Shown in pieces: positions 1 to 9,616 of a stretch of 64,000 nt of DNA. Made by a program: the position numbers and the translations under genes. The stretch lies in contig JADBXP010000005.1 of assembly GCA_020403455.1 (NCBI GenBank), forward strand, positions 277,324 to 341,323, written 5' to 3'. This DNA comes from Chitinophagaceae bacterium (lineage in GTDB: Bacteria > Bacteroidota > Bacteroidia > Chitinophagales > Chitinophagaceae). Numbering within the stretch: the first letter of the stretch is position 1; each line of letters starts with the position of its first letter. The notes under the pieces are model-generated. The model saw only the letters and a program-made list of their open reading frames with translations, made no database searches and was not told where the DNA came from.

Positions 1-720
1 CAAGATGCAGGATTAGGGGGAGCATTTAAAAATAATACTATTCAACTTTCCGCAAGTACACATGTCAGTCTTGATGAAGAAGATAATCATGGGCTATGTG
101 CCGGACTAGGTGTTAGCTATAACAATACACTAATTAATTTCAACGAACTGACTTTCGGTCCTCAGCTATCGTTTGCAGGATTTAATAGAGCACTGCCGAC
201 CCAAGAAATGTCTTTGAACTCTGTAAAACCTTATTATTCGGTTTCTGCAGGTATAACTTATACCTATACATCTGACAAAGCAAACTTTGATATAGGTGTT
301 TCCGGATACAGATTCAATAAGATCAATAAAACAGCTTTGAATGACGCAACTCAATTGGATGCTCCCAGGTACAATATTCACAGTGATTTCCAAACATTTA
401 TCAATGACCGTCTAGCAGTTAATATCAATGCTGTTGCTGTATTTCAAAATCAGGCAGATACCTATTTGGTAGGTGCTAATTTTGGCAGATTGATGAGCAA
501 TGATGATTTACCTACTGTAATCAATGCAGGACTTTGGTATAGGCAGAACAATGCTGTTATACCGTATTTGGGAATCATGTATAAAAACATGCAGGCAGGA
601 CTTACCTATGATATATATATTGGAAATTCTTCCAGCGGTGCCATACGCACTTTTGAACTATCACTCATTTTTAGAAAACCCGGTAAAACGGGCAGATTAA
701 TGGATTCATTTGGCAAATAG
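1..720 (+). CDS. PorP/SprF family type IX secretion membrane protein, 3' part
   Basis: The reading frame is open from the first base of the window, so the gene begins upstream and about 239 C-terminal residues are visible. The protein is a run of alternating polar and aromatic beta strands (outer-membrane barrel style) ending in a short basic tail. The family feature is the PorP/SprF pattern, with a strand near the start reading GLGGAFKNN and repeated segments of the type LSASTHVSL and AGLTYDIYIGN. Proteins of this family sit in the outer membrane and work with PorE/SprA-type partners in type IX secretion and gliding; many Bacteroidota carry several paralogs, so the specific partner cannot be read from this fragment. 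The first internal Met (base 208) is not the true start because homologous strands continue before it. No terminator is obvious between it and the convergent neighbour. Confidence 0.8.
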   Translation, partial: QDAGLGGAFKNNTIQLSASTHVSLDEEDNHGLCAGLGVSYNNTLINFNELTFGPQLSFAGFNRALPTQEMSLNSVKPYYSVSAGITYTYTSDKANFDIGVSGYRFNKINKTALNDATQLDAPRYNIHSDFQTFINDRLAVNINAVAVFQNQADTYLVGANFGRLMSNDDLPTVINAGLWYRQNNAVIPYLGIMYKNMQAGLTYDIYIGNSSSGAIRTFELSLIFRKPGKTGRLMDSFGK

Positions 721-739
721 TCAATAACCACTCTCCAAC

Positions 740-1591
740 TTATAATTGGATCCCGTAAAAGCGGGCTGCATTCTTATAAAAAATACCTTCCTGTTCTTCT
801 ACAGTATAATTAGAAAAAAATCTTCTTGCAATTTGAATACAATCTTGGTAAGATGCTGCCAATAAGCAAACTGGCCAATCTGAACCCAACATTGTACGAG
901 AAGTACCAAATTTTTTGACCACAGCATTCATGACAGGAACAAAATCTTCATACTTCCAGTTATTCCAGTCAGCTTCTGTAACCATTCCACTTAGTTTACA
1001 ATAAACGTGGTCATAGGTGGCTAGCTTCGAGATGCCTTCCTCCCACTCTGTAAACATTTTACTTTTTATATCGGGCTTCGCTAGGTGATCAACCACCACC
1101 CGCAATGAGGGGAGTTGTTGAATCAGTTGTAAGGCAGCATTCAGTTGATGCGGATAAATCAGTAGATCATAGGTATATCCGAAATCAGCCAGTAACTGAA
1201 GACCTTTTACAAAAGAAGCTTGTAACATAAACTCAGGTGGCTCGGATTGTAAGATATGCCTGAATCCTTTCAAAATTGGGAATGCCTTGTATTGCTTTAA
1301 CTGTAAGGGAAGTGCGGGATGCATAAGATCAACCCACCCTACTACCCCCCGAATGAATGGATTGTTAGCTGCCAGATGAAGTAAAAATTCAGTTTCAAGT
1401 TCCGATTGATCTGCCTGAACTGCTATAGTACCCATCACATTGGTAGAAAATAAATTCTCCTGGAGATCCTCCGGCAGAAAATCTTTTCGCAATGCAATCA
1501 TTTCATCGGTTATCCATTGATCTCTCTCCGGCTCAAACCGCCAGAAATGCTGGTGGCTATCCAGTATGGGTATAGGTTGTAAATCAGACAT
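740..1591 (-). CDS. Amidohydrolase family protein (L-fuconolactonase-like)
   Basis: A 283-residue cytoplasmic protein with no signal peptide. It opens with the metal-binding motif DSHQHFW near residue 10, and ends with LGSDWPVCLL, which carries the conserved aspartate of amidohydrolase-2 (PF04909) TIM barrels. The overall layout (HxH start, a central VVDHLAKPD segment, terminal GSDWP) is that of the L-fuconolactonase/L-rhamnonolactonase/2-pyrone-dicarboxylate lactonase subgroup, which hydrolyse sugar lactones. The true substrate is not established here: no sugar dehydrogenase or transporter lies beside it. It is on the same strand as the MG2/plug gene 29 bp upstream and may be cotranscribed with it. 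Confidence 0.85.
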   Translation of the reverse strand: MSDLQPIPILDSHQHFWRFEPERDQWITDEMIALRKDFLPEDLQENLFSTNVMGTIAVQADQSELETEFLLHLAANNPFIRGVVGWVDLMHPALPLQLKQYKAFPILKGFRHILQSEPPEFMLQASFVKGLQLLADFGYTYDLLIYPHQLNAALQLIQQLPSLRVVVDHLAKPDIKSKMFTEWEEGISKLATYDHVYCKLSGMVTEADWNNWKYEDFVPVMNAVVKKFGTSRTMLGSDWPVCLLAASYQDCIQIARRFFSNYTVEEQEGIFYKNAARFYGIQL

Positions 1592-1620
1592 ACAATCACA
1601 GCACAGTGCAAGAATTTTTC

Positions 1621-4041
1621 TTAATCTTGAACAGAGGGGTCAATAGGTTTAACAACCCGAACCAATTTTCCCTGGCTATTCATCCCTTCCAAAACCAAGA
1701 GTAATTTCTTACTGAAATCATTGTTATAGTAGGTCAATTTTACTCTAGGACTTTTTTTATTGGTTAGTACATATGGGTTCCAAAGCAGGGTACTACGGTT
1801 ATCGGGATCAAAGCTTGTTTCCGGCCGATCATAGGGAGGTAATGCAAATTCTTTGAATCTGGAGTAGCCGCCAAGGATTGCATATTCCATGCCTTTGGCA
1901 TTGGGATCTGCTTTTCTGGTGTCTTGACCACGCTTGGTATAAATTGCGATAGCTCCACCTGCTCCACCTCCACCGGAACCAAAGAAAGGAGGTCTGAAAA
2001 CTTTCACGTAAGCTATGTCCTGGATACTGATGGATTGAACAACTCCTAACTCTGAGCGCACTTCATTCAGAAATAAATCGGGTGTTGCACCTCTCCAGTT
2101 CATGGTTGCATTGGCACCTGTTCCGGAAATCATCAAACCTGCAACCCTGCCCTGTAGAAAAGTCAATATGTCGATTGCCCCCATTATTTTACCATCTTCA
2201 CCAACATCAAAGGAATAACCATCACCACCTGAGAATAGTCCGGACGTATATTTTTCTTCCAGAATCTGAATGGGGGATTTCACTTTTGTTTTAACGACGA
2301 CTTCCTGCAATGTGGCAGCCTCCATCATTTTTCGCAGACGTTCTTGTTCATTAAATATGGCGGTCATACGTGCACGAAGTATACTATCAGCGAATGGCGT
2401 AATCGGATTTCTATCGGAAATACTCCTTTTTCCCGGCTGATACCGCAGTAATCCATTATCCAATCTAACTTGGGTAACATCCGTTAATTTATTGCCGGAA
2501 TTGAAACTATAATACACTTTTGCGGTATCATAGAAAAACATATCACTGACTTCAAAACTGCCATCTTTATTGATTGGTGCAAAATAAAATTGCTTGCTAC
2601 TATCTTTGCCAGAAACAATCAAATTTAGCTGGGGAGGAGCAGCAGACATATTGGGTTTCAAACCAAATACCTTTCCTTGTAGCTTGATAAAGCTTTGCTC
2701 AGCAGGGTAAGTAACGGTTGGCGCAACCCCTGCTTTTAATTTATCCCAATTGAATCTTCTCCATCCATGGGTAAGCAGAACCAAATCAAGATTTGCGGTA
2801 ACGCTATCAGAGTCGCTCATTAAATAATATGCAGGATTGTGGATTTTTCCCTTGATATCTCCACTGAGCAATAAATCGGAAAAGATGGTCTGTGTTTCGG
2901 GTGTATTCAGAGAAAAATCTGTAATGGCAACGGACAAGTTGGCGGCAGATGTATCTGAGACAAAAAATTCAACAATATTTTTTCCTCTTTTTTCCAAGTT
3001 GACCAAGGGAAAGGTTACACGAACATTGAATTCATGTTCTCGGTTATTTACAAATAATATACGCTCTGCAATCGGAAGAAAATCTTCTGAAAATAAGGTG
3101 AATTGGAGAATACCCGTTGGTAGCTGATCAATGGGTATCGTGGCCGTGACAGCAGTTTTTTCCGAAACATTAATACTTACTTTATAATATAAACTTTGGT
3201 GCTGATGAATCCAGAGGTTCAGTTTCTTCCAGTTGGCAGGCACATTGCCTGAACGTTGAATTTTAACAGTAGCTTCTTCATTCCCTCCTTGCACCTGCAA
3301 AACAATACCTTCCGTCTTTGGCTTTTCTATAATTGTTGTTCCCTTTTTACCTTTTTCATCTATCCAATTCAACTGATAGATTTCGTTCACTACAGGCGTA
3401 AATGAAAAAATTCCCATACCATCATGTCGGGTAATTATGGTATCTACTTTTTTCATCTTACTATCTACCAGAGTTCCACGTATCTTGACCGGTTCACCAT
3501 AGGGATTGGTAGCCCTGAATGCAAAACGGCTGGGAACCCCTGCAACTGCCATCCCTCCTTCCGGGAATGTCTGGACTGTTGTCTTTAAGTCAACAGGAGC
3601 TGTTAATTTAGCAGAAACCACAACCGGTGAATTAATCAGAATATCTTTCTTGAAAATAAAATCTGTATCATGGTTCAGCATCCAGGAGGTATAGGCTTTT
3701 ACCTGTACGAAGTTTCCACTAAACCCGGTAGGAAGTTCAAAAGAGCCTTTGGCTGAAGACTGGAATACGGGTGAAACGGTTTGTTTGATCAGTCTTCCGG
3801 TAGTGTCATACCATTCAACATAGAGATTTTTACTTAACTGACTTGGGTCATTCCCGGTTCTGATGTATCCTTTGTAAAAAATTGTTTCATCTTTATTGTA
3901 GATGTTCTTATCAAAATGCAGGTGAACTTTCTCGATGGGTAAATTAAGCTCATATTCCATCATCATGGAATCAATCTGTTGAGCTACAATTTGGTTAACT
4001 GTTACAAAAAAGAAAAATAAGAACAAATGAATCCGCTTCAT
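1621..4041 (-). CDS. Secreted MG2-like protein with TonB-receptor plug-type domain
   Basis: About 806 residues starting at the ATG at 4041, chosen because it is followed at once by a clear signal peptide (MKRIHLFLFFFFVTVNQIVAQ); an in-frame ATG 37 codons earlier has no such feature. After the signal come beta-sandwich repeats resembling macroglobulin MG2 domains (LPIEKVHLHFDKNIYNKDET near residue 35). Towards residues 600-720 lies a TonB-receptor plug-like segment (DILTFLQGRVAGLMISG, then GGAIAIYTKRG). There is no 22-strand barrel after the plug, so this is not a classical TonB receptor. Proteins of this architecture are common and poorly characterised in Bacteroidota and are presumed to act in the periplasm or at the outer membrane. 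Function unknown. Confidence 0.8.
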   Translation of the reverse strand: MKRIHLFLFFFFVTVNQIVAQQIDSMMMEYELNLPIEKVHLHFDKNIYNKDETIFYKGYIRTGNDPSQLSKNLYVEWYDTTGRLIKQTVSPVFQSSAKGSFELPTGFSGNFVQVKAYTSWMLNHDTDFIFKKDILINSPVVVSAKLTAPVDLKTTVQTFPEGGMAVAGVPSRFAFRATNPYGEPVKIRGTLVDSKMKKVDTIITRHDGMGIFSFTPVVNEIYQLNWIDEKGKKGTTIIEKPKTEGIVLQVQGGNEEATVKIQRSGNVPANWKKLNLWIHQHQSLYYKVSINVSEKTAVTATIPIDQLPTGILQFTLFSEDFLPIAERILFVNNREHEFNVRVTFPLVNLEKRGKNIVEFFVSDTSAANLSVAITDFSLNTPETQTIFSDLLLSGDIKGKIHNPAYYLMSDSDSVTANLDLVLLTHGWRRFNWDKLKAGVAPTVTYPAEQSFIKLQGKVFGLKPNMSAAPPQLNLIVSGKDSSKQFYFAPINKDGSFEVSDMFFYDTAKVYYSFNSGNKLTDVTQVRLDNGLLRYQPGKRSISDRNPITPFADSILRARMTAIFNEQERLRKMMEAATLQEVVVKTKVKSPIQILEEKYTSGLFSGGDGYSFDVGEDGKIMGAIDILTFLQGRVAGLMISGTGANATMNWRGATPDLFLNEVRSELGVVQSISIQDIAYVKVFRPPFFGSGGGGAGGAIAIYTKRGQDTRKADPNAKGMEYAILGGYSRFKEFALPPYDRPETSFDPDNRSTLLWNPYVLTNKKSPRVKLTYYNNDFSKKLLLVLEGMNSQGKLVRVVKPIDPSVQD

Positions 4042-4078
4042 GACTTCGTTTTTAAAAACAATCAAAGATGTAAAAAAA

Positions 4079-4438
4079 TCAAGACACTTTCTTTCTATCG
4101 TAGTAAGGAACCGTGTCGTCAGAATCTGCTTCCTCCTGCAACCAATATGCACGAGTTACTACGGTGCCTTTTTTTGTTTTTAGTAATCTGCCAAAGATTG
4201 CATTGGTAGCATTGAAAGTAACATCGGTTACTCCTACCGTATTTCCGGTATCAGGAGCAGGTTCTGATGCAGGATCAACATTTTTGGGTGGTGGTGACGG
4301 AACTACAATGACACTATATCCATTTAGTTCAAGTAATTCTCTCAAAAAAGTAACCCTACCGGCTTTCACATTTCTCTCAACAACAGCACATTTAATTCCC
4401 TCCAAGTCTTCAAATTCATGATTTTTATTAATCGCCAT
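4079..4438 (-). CDS. Hypothetical protein at the 3' end of the nuo operon
   Basis: A soluble 120-residue protein I do not recognise. The ATG at 4438 is preferred; a GTG two codons upstream (4444) would also be possible. The stop of nuoN lies at 4446, so it is tightly coupled to the complex I operon and probably translated from the same mRNA. It begins with a charged region (MAINKNHEFEDLEGIKCAVVE), has a proline-rich linker near residues 48-65 with several Asp/Glu/Pro, and ends in an acidic then basic tail. There are no membrane segments, signal peptide or cysteine clusters. Position suggests a link with respiration, but read-through alone would explain it. Confidence 0.65.
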   Translation of the reverse strand: MAINKNHEFEDLEGIKCAVVERNVKAGRVTFLRELLELNGYSVIVVPSPPPKNVDPASEPAPDTGNTVGVTDVTFNATNAIFGRLLKTKKGTVVTRAYWLQEEADSDDTVPYYDRKKVS

Positions 4439-4445
4439 ATTCACT

Positions 4446-5864
4446 TTAATTTATTCCGGTCAGCAATTGAAATAGGTGTTCGTATAAAAACCCAAAGAAA
4501 CCAATGAGAACGATGCCTACTGCACAAAAAAGCAATGCAAATTTAACAGAAAAAGAAAGGGTATGTTGGGGTAAACTTTGAACGGGCTGGTTCAAGAAGA
4601 TTGTTTTTACTACCCGCAGATAATAGTAAAGGGATATGACCATGTTGGCTGCAGCGATACCTATTACCCAGTAATTACCTCCGGAAGATCCCGATAGGAG
4701 CAGAAAAAATTTCCCAAAAAAACCTGCAGTAGGTGGGATTCCCGCCAATGAAAACAACGCAATGGTAAGTATCCATGATAGAAATGGATGGGTTCGGTAC
4801 ATACCTGAGAGATCAGAAATTTCTTCGATGCCGTATTGTGCGGATAGTACAGACACCACCCCAAAAGCAGCGAGGTTGGAAAAAAGATAAATCAAGAGAA
4901 AAAACAAAACCGAGGTGGCACCCTCTTGTGTGTGCGCAGCGAGAGCGATTAAAAGAAAACCTACCTGAGCAATCGACGAAAAGGCAAGTAGCCGTTTGAG
5001 ATTCAGTTGTTTGATCGCGAAAAAGTTAGCTATCAGAATAGACGCCAATGCAAGGATTATCAGCCCGGGGTACCAAATATCAATTTGCTCTTCGAAAGTT
5101 TGGTAAAGAACTGGAATCATGACCATGAAAATAGCGGACTTAGAAACAACCGAAAGAAATGCAGTAACTGCTGTGGGAGCCCCCTGATAAACATCGGCAG
5201 TCCATAAATGGAAGGGAACAGCAGAAATTTTAAAAGCAAAACCGGACAAAATTAACAAGAAGGCCAAAATGGAAAGAGGTGAATGACCAATGTGAGTTAT
5301 CAATCCACTAAAATCAAGTGTACCGGTTAATCCATACAACCAGGAAATACCGAACAACAGCAGGGCAGAAGAAAAAGCGGATGATATGACCAATTTCATG
5401 GCTGCTTCCGGAGAATGCCTGCGCCCAAAATCAAATCCTGCAGCTGCCGCAAGTGGTAGTGAGGACATTTCAAGACCCAGGAAGAAGAGCAGAATATTCT
5501 GGGAAGACAGCATCAGGAACATCCCCAATAGAGATGTGATCAATAATAAATAAAACTCGGGCAAATTATTTGCCTTCTTGCACCAATCATATGAAAAGAG
5601 TGCAATGATCCAAACTGCCAGATTGAGAATTGTTTTTTCTGCCAAAATCAGCGGAGTAACCAAAAAACTTTCACCGAAAAGTGTTCCGTAATTGAAATCC
5701 CATAAACCGCCTATTATGTTGAAGAACAAAACCAGGTTCATTCCATTGATCCAGGCTTCATTGGAGGGTTCTTTCCACAACCATACCACCAGAATGCCCA
5801 AAATGATAGCTACCAGCAGCAGTTCTTGTTTCATTATAAGCCAGTCATTCAGTTGCATACCCAT
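4446..5864 (-). CDS. nuoN: NADH-quinone oxidoreductase subunit N
   Basis: 472 residues with about 14 hydrophobic helices, one of the three antiporter-like proton-pumping subunits of complex I in the inner membrane. The conserved glutamate region is visible in the helix around NILLFFLGLEMSSLPLAA, and the family lysine/proline segment in FKISAVPFHLWTADVYQGAPT, as in other NuoN/MrpD-like proteins. The start codon follows the nuoM stop directly with no spacer, which indicates translational coupling. A second ATG two codons in could also serve. Length is close to that of other NuoN proteins, and nothing appears truncated. Confidence 0.97.
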   Translation of the reverse strand: MGMQLNDWLIMKQELLLVAIILGILVVWLWKEPSNEAWINGMNLVLFFNIIGGLWDFNYGTLFGESFLVTPLILAEKTILNLAVWIIALFSYDWCKKANNLPEFYLLLITSLLGMFLMLSSQNILLFFLGLEMSSLPLAAAAGFDFGRRHSPEAAMKLVISSAFSSALLLFGISWLYGLTGTLDFSGLITHIGHSPLSILAFLLILSGFAFKISAVPFHLWTADVYQGAPTAVTAFLSVVSKSAIFMVMIPVLYQTFEEQIDIWYPGLIILALASILIANFFAIKQLNLKRLLAFSSIAQVGFLLIALAAHTQEGATSVLFFLLIYLFSNLAAFGVVSVLSAQYGIEEISDLSGMYRTHPFLSWILTIALFSLAGIPPTAGFFGKFFLLLSGSSGGNYWVIGIAAANMVISLYYYLRVVKTIFLNQPVQSLPQHTLSFSVKFALLFCAVGIVLIGFFGFLYEHLFQLLTGIN

Positions 5865-7346
5865 TTATTTATTGATCAGTTGGCTGGATGCGGACCTTAC
5901 GAGCCCATCAGCCTCATTGCCGGTAAGATATTGTAGTAAAAAAGGTGCCAATCCCATGACAAAAATTCCAACCAGCAATAGTCCGGCTGCCAGTTGCTCT
6001 TGCCAAGCAGCATCTTTCAGGTTCTGCCAACCTGCTGCAAGCGGTCCCATGACAGCTTTTCCAGCTGCTCTGAGAATGTACACAGCAGTTACGACGATTG
6101 ATGCACAGGAGAGTATGGTTGCCAACCTTATCCAGCCAGACGTATTTTGCCAAGCTCCTGTAAAAACCGTCATTTCTGCAACGAATCCACTCATACCGGG
6201 TAATCCCAGCGAACACAAACCTGCTAAAATAAAAACAGTACTGATAATTGGCATATTCTTTAGTAATCCCCCCAATTCATTCACCTGACGTGTGTGGGTT
6301 CTTTCATAGATCATTCCGATAGCAGCAAAGAAGAGAGCAGTCATTAATCCATGCGAGATCATCTGTAATACGGCACCGTTCACAGAAGTGACATTGAATA
6401 TGCCGATTCCAAGCATGACGAAACCACAGTGACTTACAGATGAGTAGGCATTCATGTACTTTAGATCCGTTTGCATCAATGTAACAAAGGCACCATAAAA
6501 AATGGCGATAGCAGAAAGTGCAATGATAGCCGGCCCATAATATTGTGCTGCTTCCGGCATCAAGAAAGAGGCGACACGAAGACAACCATACCCGCCAAGC
6601 TTCATAGATACTCCTGCGAGGAACATGGAAGCAGCAGTTGGTGCAGAGGCGTGACCATCAGGTACCCAAGTATGAAAAGGAAAGAGAGCGGCAAAAAAGC
6701 CAAAGCCTAAAAATAGGAATGGAAAAAATAGATACTGAAATGATACCGGAAATGCATGTCGTGATAATATCGCTAAATCAAAACTATGTGCTTGCTGATA
6801 AATGGCTGCCAATCCAATGAATACCAAAGCAGAACCGGCCATTAACATAAGTGCCAATTTCATGGCACTGTATTCTTTTCGACCGCTTCCCCAGATCCCT
6901 ATCAGCAGGAACTTAGGCAATACGGCGAGCTCGAGAAAGAAAAAGAGAGTAAAAATATCCCTGGACATAAAAAAACCGTAGGCACCGAGACTCAGGAATA
7001 CCAAAAGAAAGAAAAACTCTCTGCTCATTTTTTCCTGATTCCAGGAAACCAAAACACCTGCCAGTACAACCAGCGCAGTTAACAACATCATTGAAAGAGA
7101 GATACCATCAACACCTATCTGAAACTGAATACCCCAGGTTGGGAACCATTCAAATTGCTGAAGAAAGTATACCTCGGCGGGCTGCTGTATCCTAGCAGCA
7201 ATGAACTGGCGAATCAGATAAATCACCAGGAACAACTGCACAGCTGTTCCAACTAGGGCGAACATCCTGTTGTAAACAGCCCTTGGGGTACCTGCAATGA
7301 GCAGGCAGGTTACCAACGGAACAGCTAAAAATTGCAATAGGTTCAT
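5865..7346 (-). CDS. nuoM: NADH-quinone oxidoreductase subunit M
   Basis: 493 residues, almost entirely membrane helices; an antiporter-like pumping subunit of complex I. The diagnostic stretch FPFHTWVPDGHASAPTAASM (around residues 220-245) and the helix FFFLELAVLPKFLLIGIWG, which contains the essential glutamate, place it in NuoM rather than NuoL or NuoN. It follows nuoL by 21 bp and abuts nuoN. Length is normal for the family. Confidence 0.97.
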   Translation of the reverse strand: MNLLQFLAVPLVTCLLIAGTPRAVYNRMFALVGTAVQLFLVIYLIRQFIAARIQQPAEVYFLQQFEWFPTWGIQFQIGVDGISLSMMLLTALVVLAGVLVSWNQEKMSREFFFLLVFLSLGAYGFFMSRDIFTLFFFLELAVLPKFLLIGIWGSGRKEYSAMKLALMLMAGSALVFIGLAAIYQQAHSFDLAILSRHAFPVSFQYLFFPFLFLGFGFFAALFPFHTWVPDGHASAPTAASMFLAGVSMKLGGYGCLRVASFLMPEAAQYYGPAIIALSAIAIFYGAFVTLMQTDLKYMNAYSSVSHCGFVMLGIGIFNVTSVNGAVLQMISHGLMTALFFAAIGMIYERTHTRQVNELGGLLKNMPIISTVFILAGLCSLGLPGMSGFVAEMTVFTGAWQNTSGWIRLATILSCASIVVTAVYILRAAGKAVMGPLAAGWQNLKDAAWQEQLAAGLLLVGIFVMGLAPFLLQYLTGNEADGLVRSASSQLINK

Positions 7347-7367
7347 TTGTTTATTTTATTACCATAG

Positions 7368-9290
7368 TTATTTCCATAGATAGAAAAAGAAAATCATCCA
7401 TGCGGCAATACCGCCCATGAAATAAAGGAGATAATCCTGGAGTTTACCGGACTGCATCTTCCTGAAAAGATAATAGCAGCTGGCCACCCCATCCGCCACA
7501 ACATGAATCAATCCATCTACAATATTGCGATCAAACCACGCAAAAGGCCGAGCTACGAGTGGTGTCAGAATAGAATGGGTGATCCATAGATAGAGTTCAT
7601 CGATGTAAAATTTCTTGAATGCAGCGCGATACAACCAATTTTGTGCAGAATCAGATGAAGATGTTCGATCAGAGGGTCGTGCATATTTTATGTATGCAAT
7701 TGCTATTCCGAATGCTGATATCCCCAAGGGTGCAGCAGAAAAAAGCCAATTGATGGTAGAATGGTGTGTAATCCCGCCCCATGAAATATGAGAACCAAAA
7801 GGCAGCCAGCCAACAACGATTGTACAGCCGGTTAACAGCAGCAAAGGAATGGACATTAGCCAGGAACCATGATGATGTGGAGTGATATCTGCAGGTTTAC
7901 CCCAGAATATTAAGAAATACAAACGGAACATGTAAAATGCTGTTAACCCTGCAGTGAGCAAAGCCACACCAAAAACAAACCGATTTGCACTAAAAGCAGC
8001 CAGCAAAATCTCTTCTTTGCTGTAAAATCCGGCCAATGGAAATACTCCGGCGATAGCAAGACATGCAATTAAGAATGAAAGATGAACAAGAGGAAGATGC
8101 TTGCGCAATCCGCCCATTTTTTCAACCTCATTGCTATGAACCAAATGTATCACTGCACCTGCACCCAGGAAGAGAAGCGATTTGAAAAATGCATGTGTGA
8201 ACAGATGAAACAATGAAGCCGTATAGCCAAGGTAGTGATCTCCACTGTTTGAAATTCCCAGGGAGAACATCATATAGCCAATTTGAGACATGGTTGAATA
8301 GGCTAAAATTCTTTTTATGTCAGTTTGAGTACAGGCAATAACAGCAGCAAAAGATGCAGAGAAAAGTCCAATAAAAGTGATTACTGACATGACATCAGGC
8401 AATAAGATGAACATGCCGAAAAGTCTTGCCACCAGAAATACTCCGGCGACAACCATTGTGGCAGCATGGATCAGAGCAGATACCGGTGTCGGACCTTCCA
8501 TGGCATCCGGTAGCCAGATATGCAAGGGGAACATGGCAGATTTCCCTGCACCGCCTACGAAAACCAGTAAGAGTCCCCAAGCAAGTGCACTTAGTCCTAA
8601 AAAACTCGCTGCTGACGCAGATTGAAATCTCCCGTCGGAAGAATTGCCCAATCGTTGCAGTAATGTGGCAATATCTAAAGACTCACCGTAGTAAGAAAGT
8701 ACGAGAATGCCTATGAGGAAACCTAGATCGGCAAAGCGGGTTACAATGAATGCCTTCTTAGCAGCAGCAATGGCAGAGGGTTTGGTAAAATAATATCCGA
8801 TGAGCAAGAAAGAGGATACACCCACTAGTTCCCAACAGATATAAATCTGAAATAAATTTCCAGCCAAAACCAGACCCAGCATCGAAAATGTAAATAGTCC
8901 CAAAAAAGCAAAGTAAGTAGTAAAACGCTCCTCTCCTTTCATGTAGGACAGACTAAAAATATGCACCATTGCGGAAACGAAAGTTACCACAACCAACATC
9001 ATGATGGTTAGTGGATCAATGACAATACAAACATCAATGCTCAGTTTTTCATTGAATACCAACCAGGGAAAGCGAAATATTGTTTCAAAATTTCCTGCAT
9101 GACCTGTTGCAGGTGCTAGCGTAAAATAGTTGAAAGCTACCATCAGTGACGCACCGGTACTTATTAGCATCATGGCCGTGGCAAACAAGCCTGCCAGGTT
9201 TTTTGGTATGCGCCTGCTGGTAAGTCCCAATAGCAGAAAACTTACCAGGGGAAACAATAAGATGGTCAATATGGTGTACAAATTGGGCAT
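7368..9290 (-). CDS. nuoL: NADH-quinone oxidoreductase subunit L
   Basis: 640 residues with about 16 membrane helices. This is the most distal antiporter-like subunit of complex I and carries the long lateral helix at its C terminus. Family motifs include WELVGVSSFLLIGYYF (essential glutamate, about residue 153), FPLHIWLPDAMEGPTPVSAL and the downstream IHAATMVVAGV. The C-terminal extension ends with a final membrane anchor, as expected for NuoL. It begins 2 bp after nuoK. Confidence 0.97.
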   Translation of the reverse strand: MPNLYTILTILLFPLVSFLLLGLTSRRIPKNLAGLFATAMMLISTGASLMVAFNYFTLAPATGHAGNFETIFRFPWLVFNEKLSIDVCIVIDPLTIMMLVVVTFVSAMVHIFSLSYMKGEERFTTYFAFLGLFTFSMLGLVLAGNLFQIYICWELVGVSSFLLIGYYFTKPSAIAAAKKAFIVTRFADLGFLIGILVLSYYGESLDIATLLQRLGNSSDGRFQSASAASFLGLSALAWGLLLVFVGGAGKSAMFPLHIWLPDAMEGPTPVSALIHAATMVVAGVFLVARLFGMFILLPDVMSVITFIGLFSASFAAVIACTQTDIKRILAYSTMSQIGYMMFSLGISNSGDHYLGYTASLFHLFTHAFFKSLLFLGAGAVIHLVHSNEVEKMGGLRKHLPLVHLSFLIACLAIAGVFPLAGFYSKEEILLAAFSANRFVFGVALLTAGLTAFYMFRLYFLIFWGKPADITPHHHGSWLMSIPLLLLTGCTIVVGWLPFGSHISWGGITHHSTINWLFSAAPLGISAFGIAIAYIKYARPSDRTSSSDSAQNWLYRAAFKKFYIDELYLWITHSILTPLVARPFAWFDRNIVDGLIHVVADGVASCYYLFRKMQSGKLQDYLLYFMGGIAAWMIFFFYLWK

Positions 9291-9292
9291 GA

Positions 9293-9607
9293 TTAATATT
9301 TCAATTCAGAAGCATCTTCCACATCCACAGAATGATAGGTTCGATACAAGTGTATGATAATGGCGATAGCGATGGCTGCTTCCGCGGCTGCGATAATGAT
9401 TATAAAGAGTGATAAAAAGATACCGTCTGTTTGCTGAGGATAGAGATAGCGCTGGAAGGCAGCCAGATTGATATTGACACTGTTGAGCATGAGTTCCAAT
9501 GACATGAGAATTGTGATGAGGTTCCTGCGGGTGAACATTCCATACATACCTATGAAGAACAGGGCAGTACTAACAATTAGAATGTGTAAAAGTGGTACGT
9601 GTTGCAT
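9293..9607 (-). CDS. nuoK: NADH-quinone oxidoreductase subunit K
   Basis: 104 residues with three membrane helices, the usual size of NuoK. The second helix contains MSLELMLNSVNINL with the conserved glutamate of the half-channel, and the third (AAAEAAIAIAIIIHLYR) carries the second membrane glutamate. It is a small membrane-arm subunit of complex I that lies against NuoJ and NuoN. It is encoded between nuoJ (9 bp upstream) and nuoL (2 bp downstream). Confidence 0.97.
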   Translation of the reverse strand: MQHVPLLHILIVSTALFFIGMYGMFTRRNLITILMSLELMLNSVNINLAAFQRYLYPQQTDGIFLSLFIIIIAAAEAAIAIAIIIHLYRTYHSVDVEDASELKY

Positions 9608-9616
9608 GAGACTGTT

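Noticed and set aside
5692..6288. 198-codon frame antisense to nuoN/nuoM
   Set aside because: Overlaps two strongly supported complex I genes and shows no domain.
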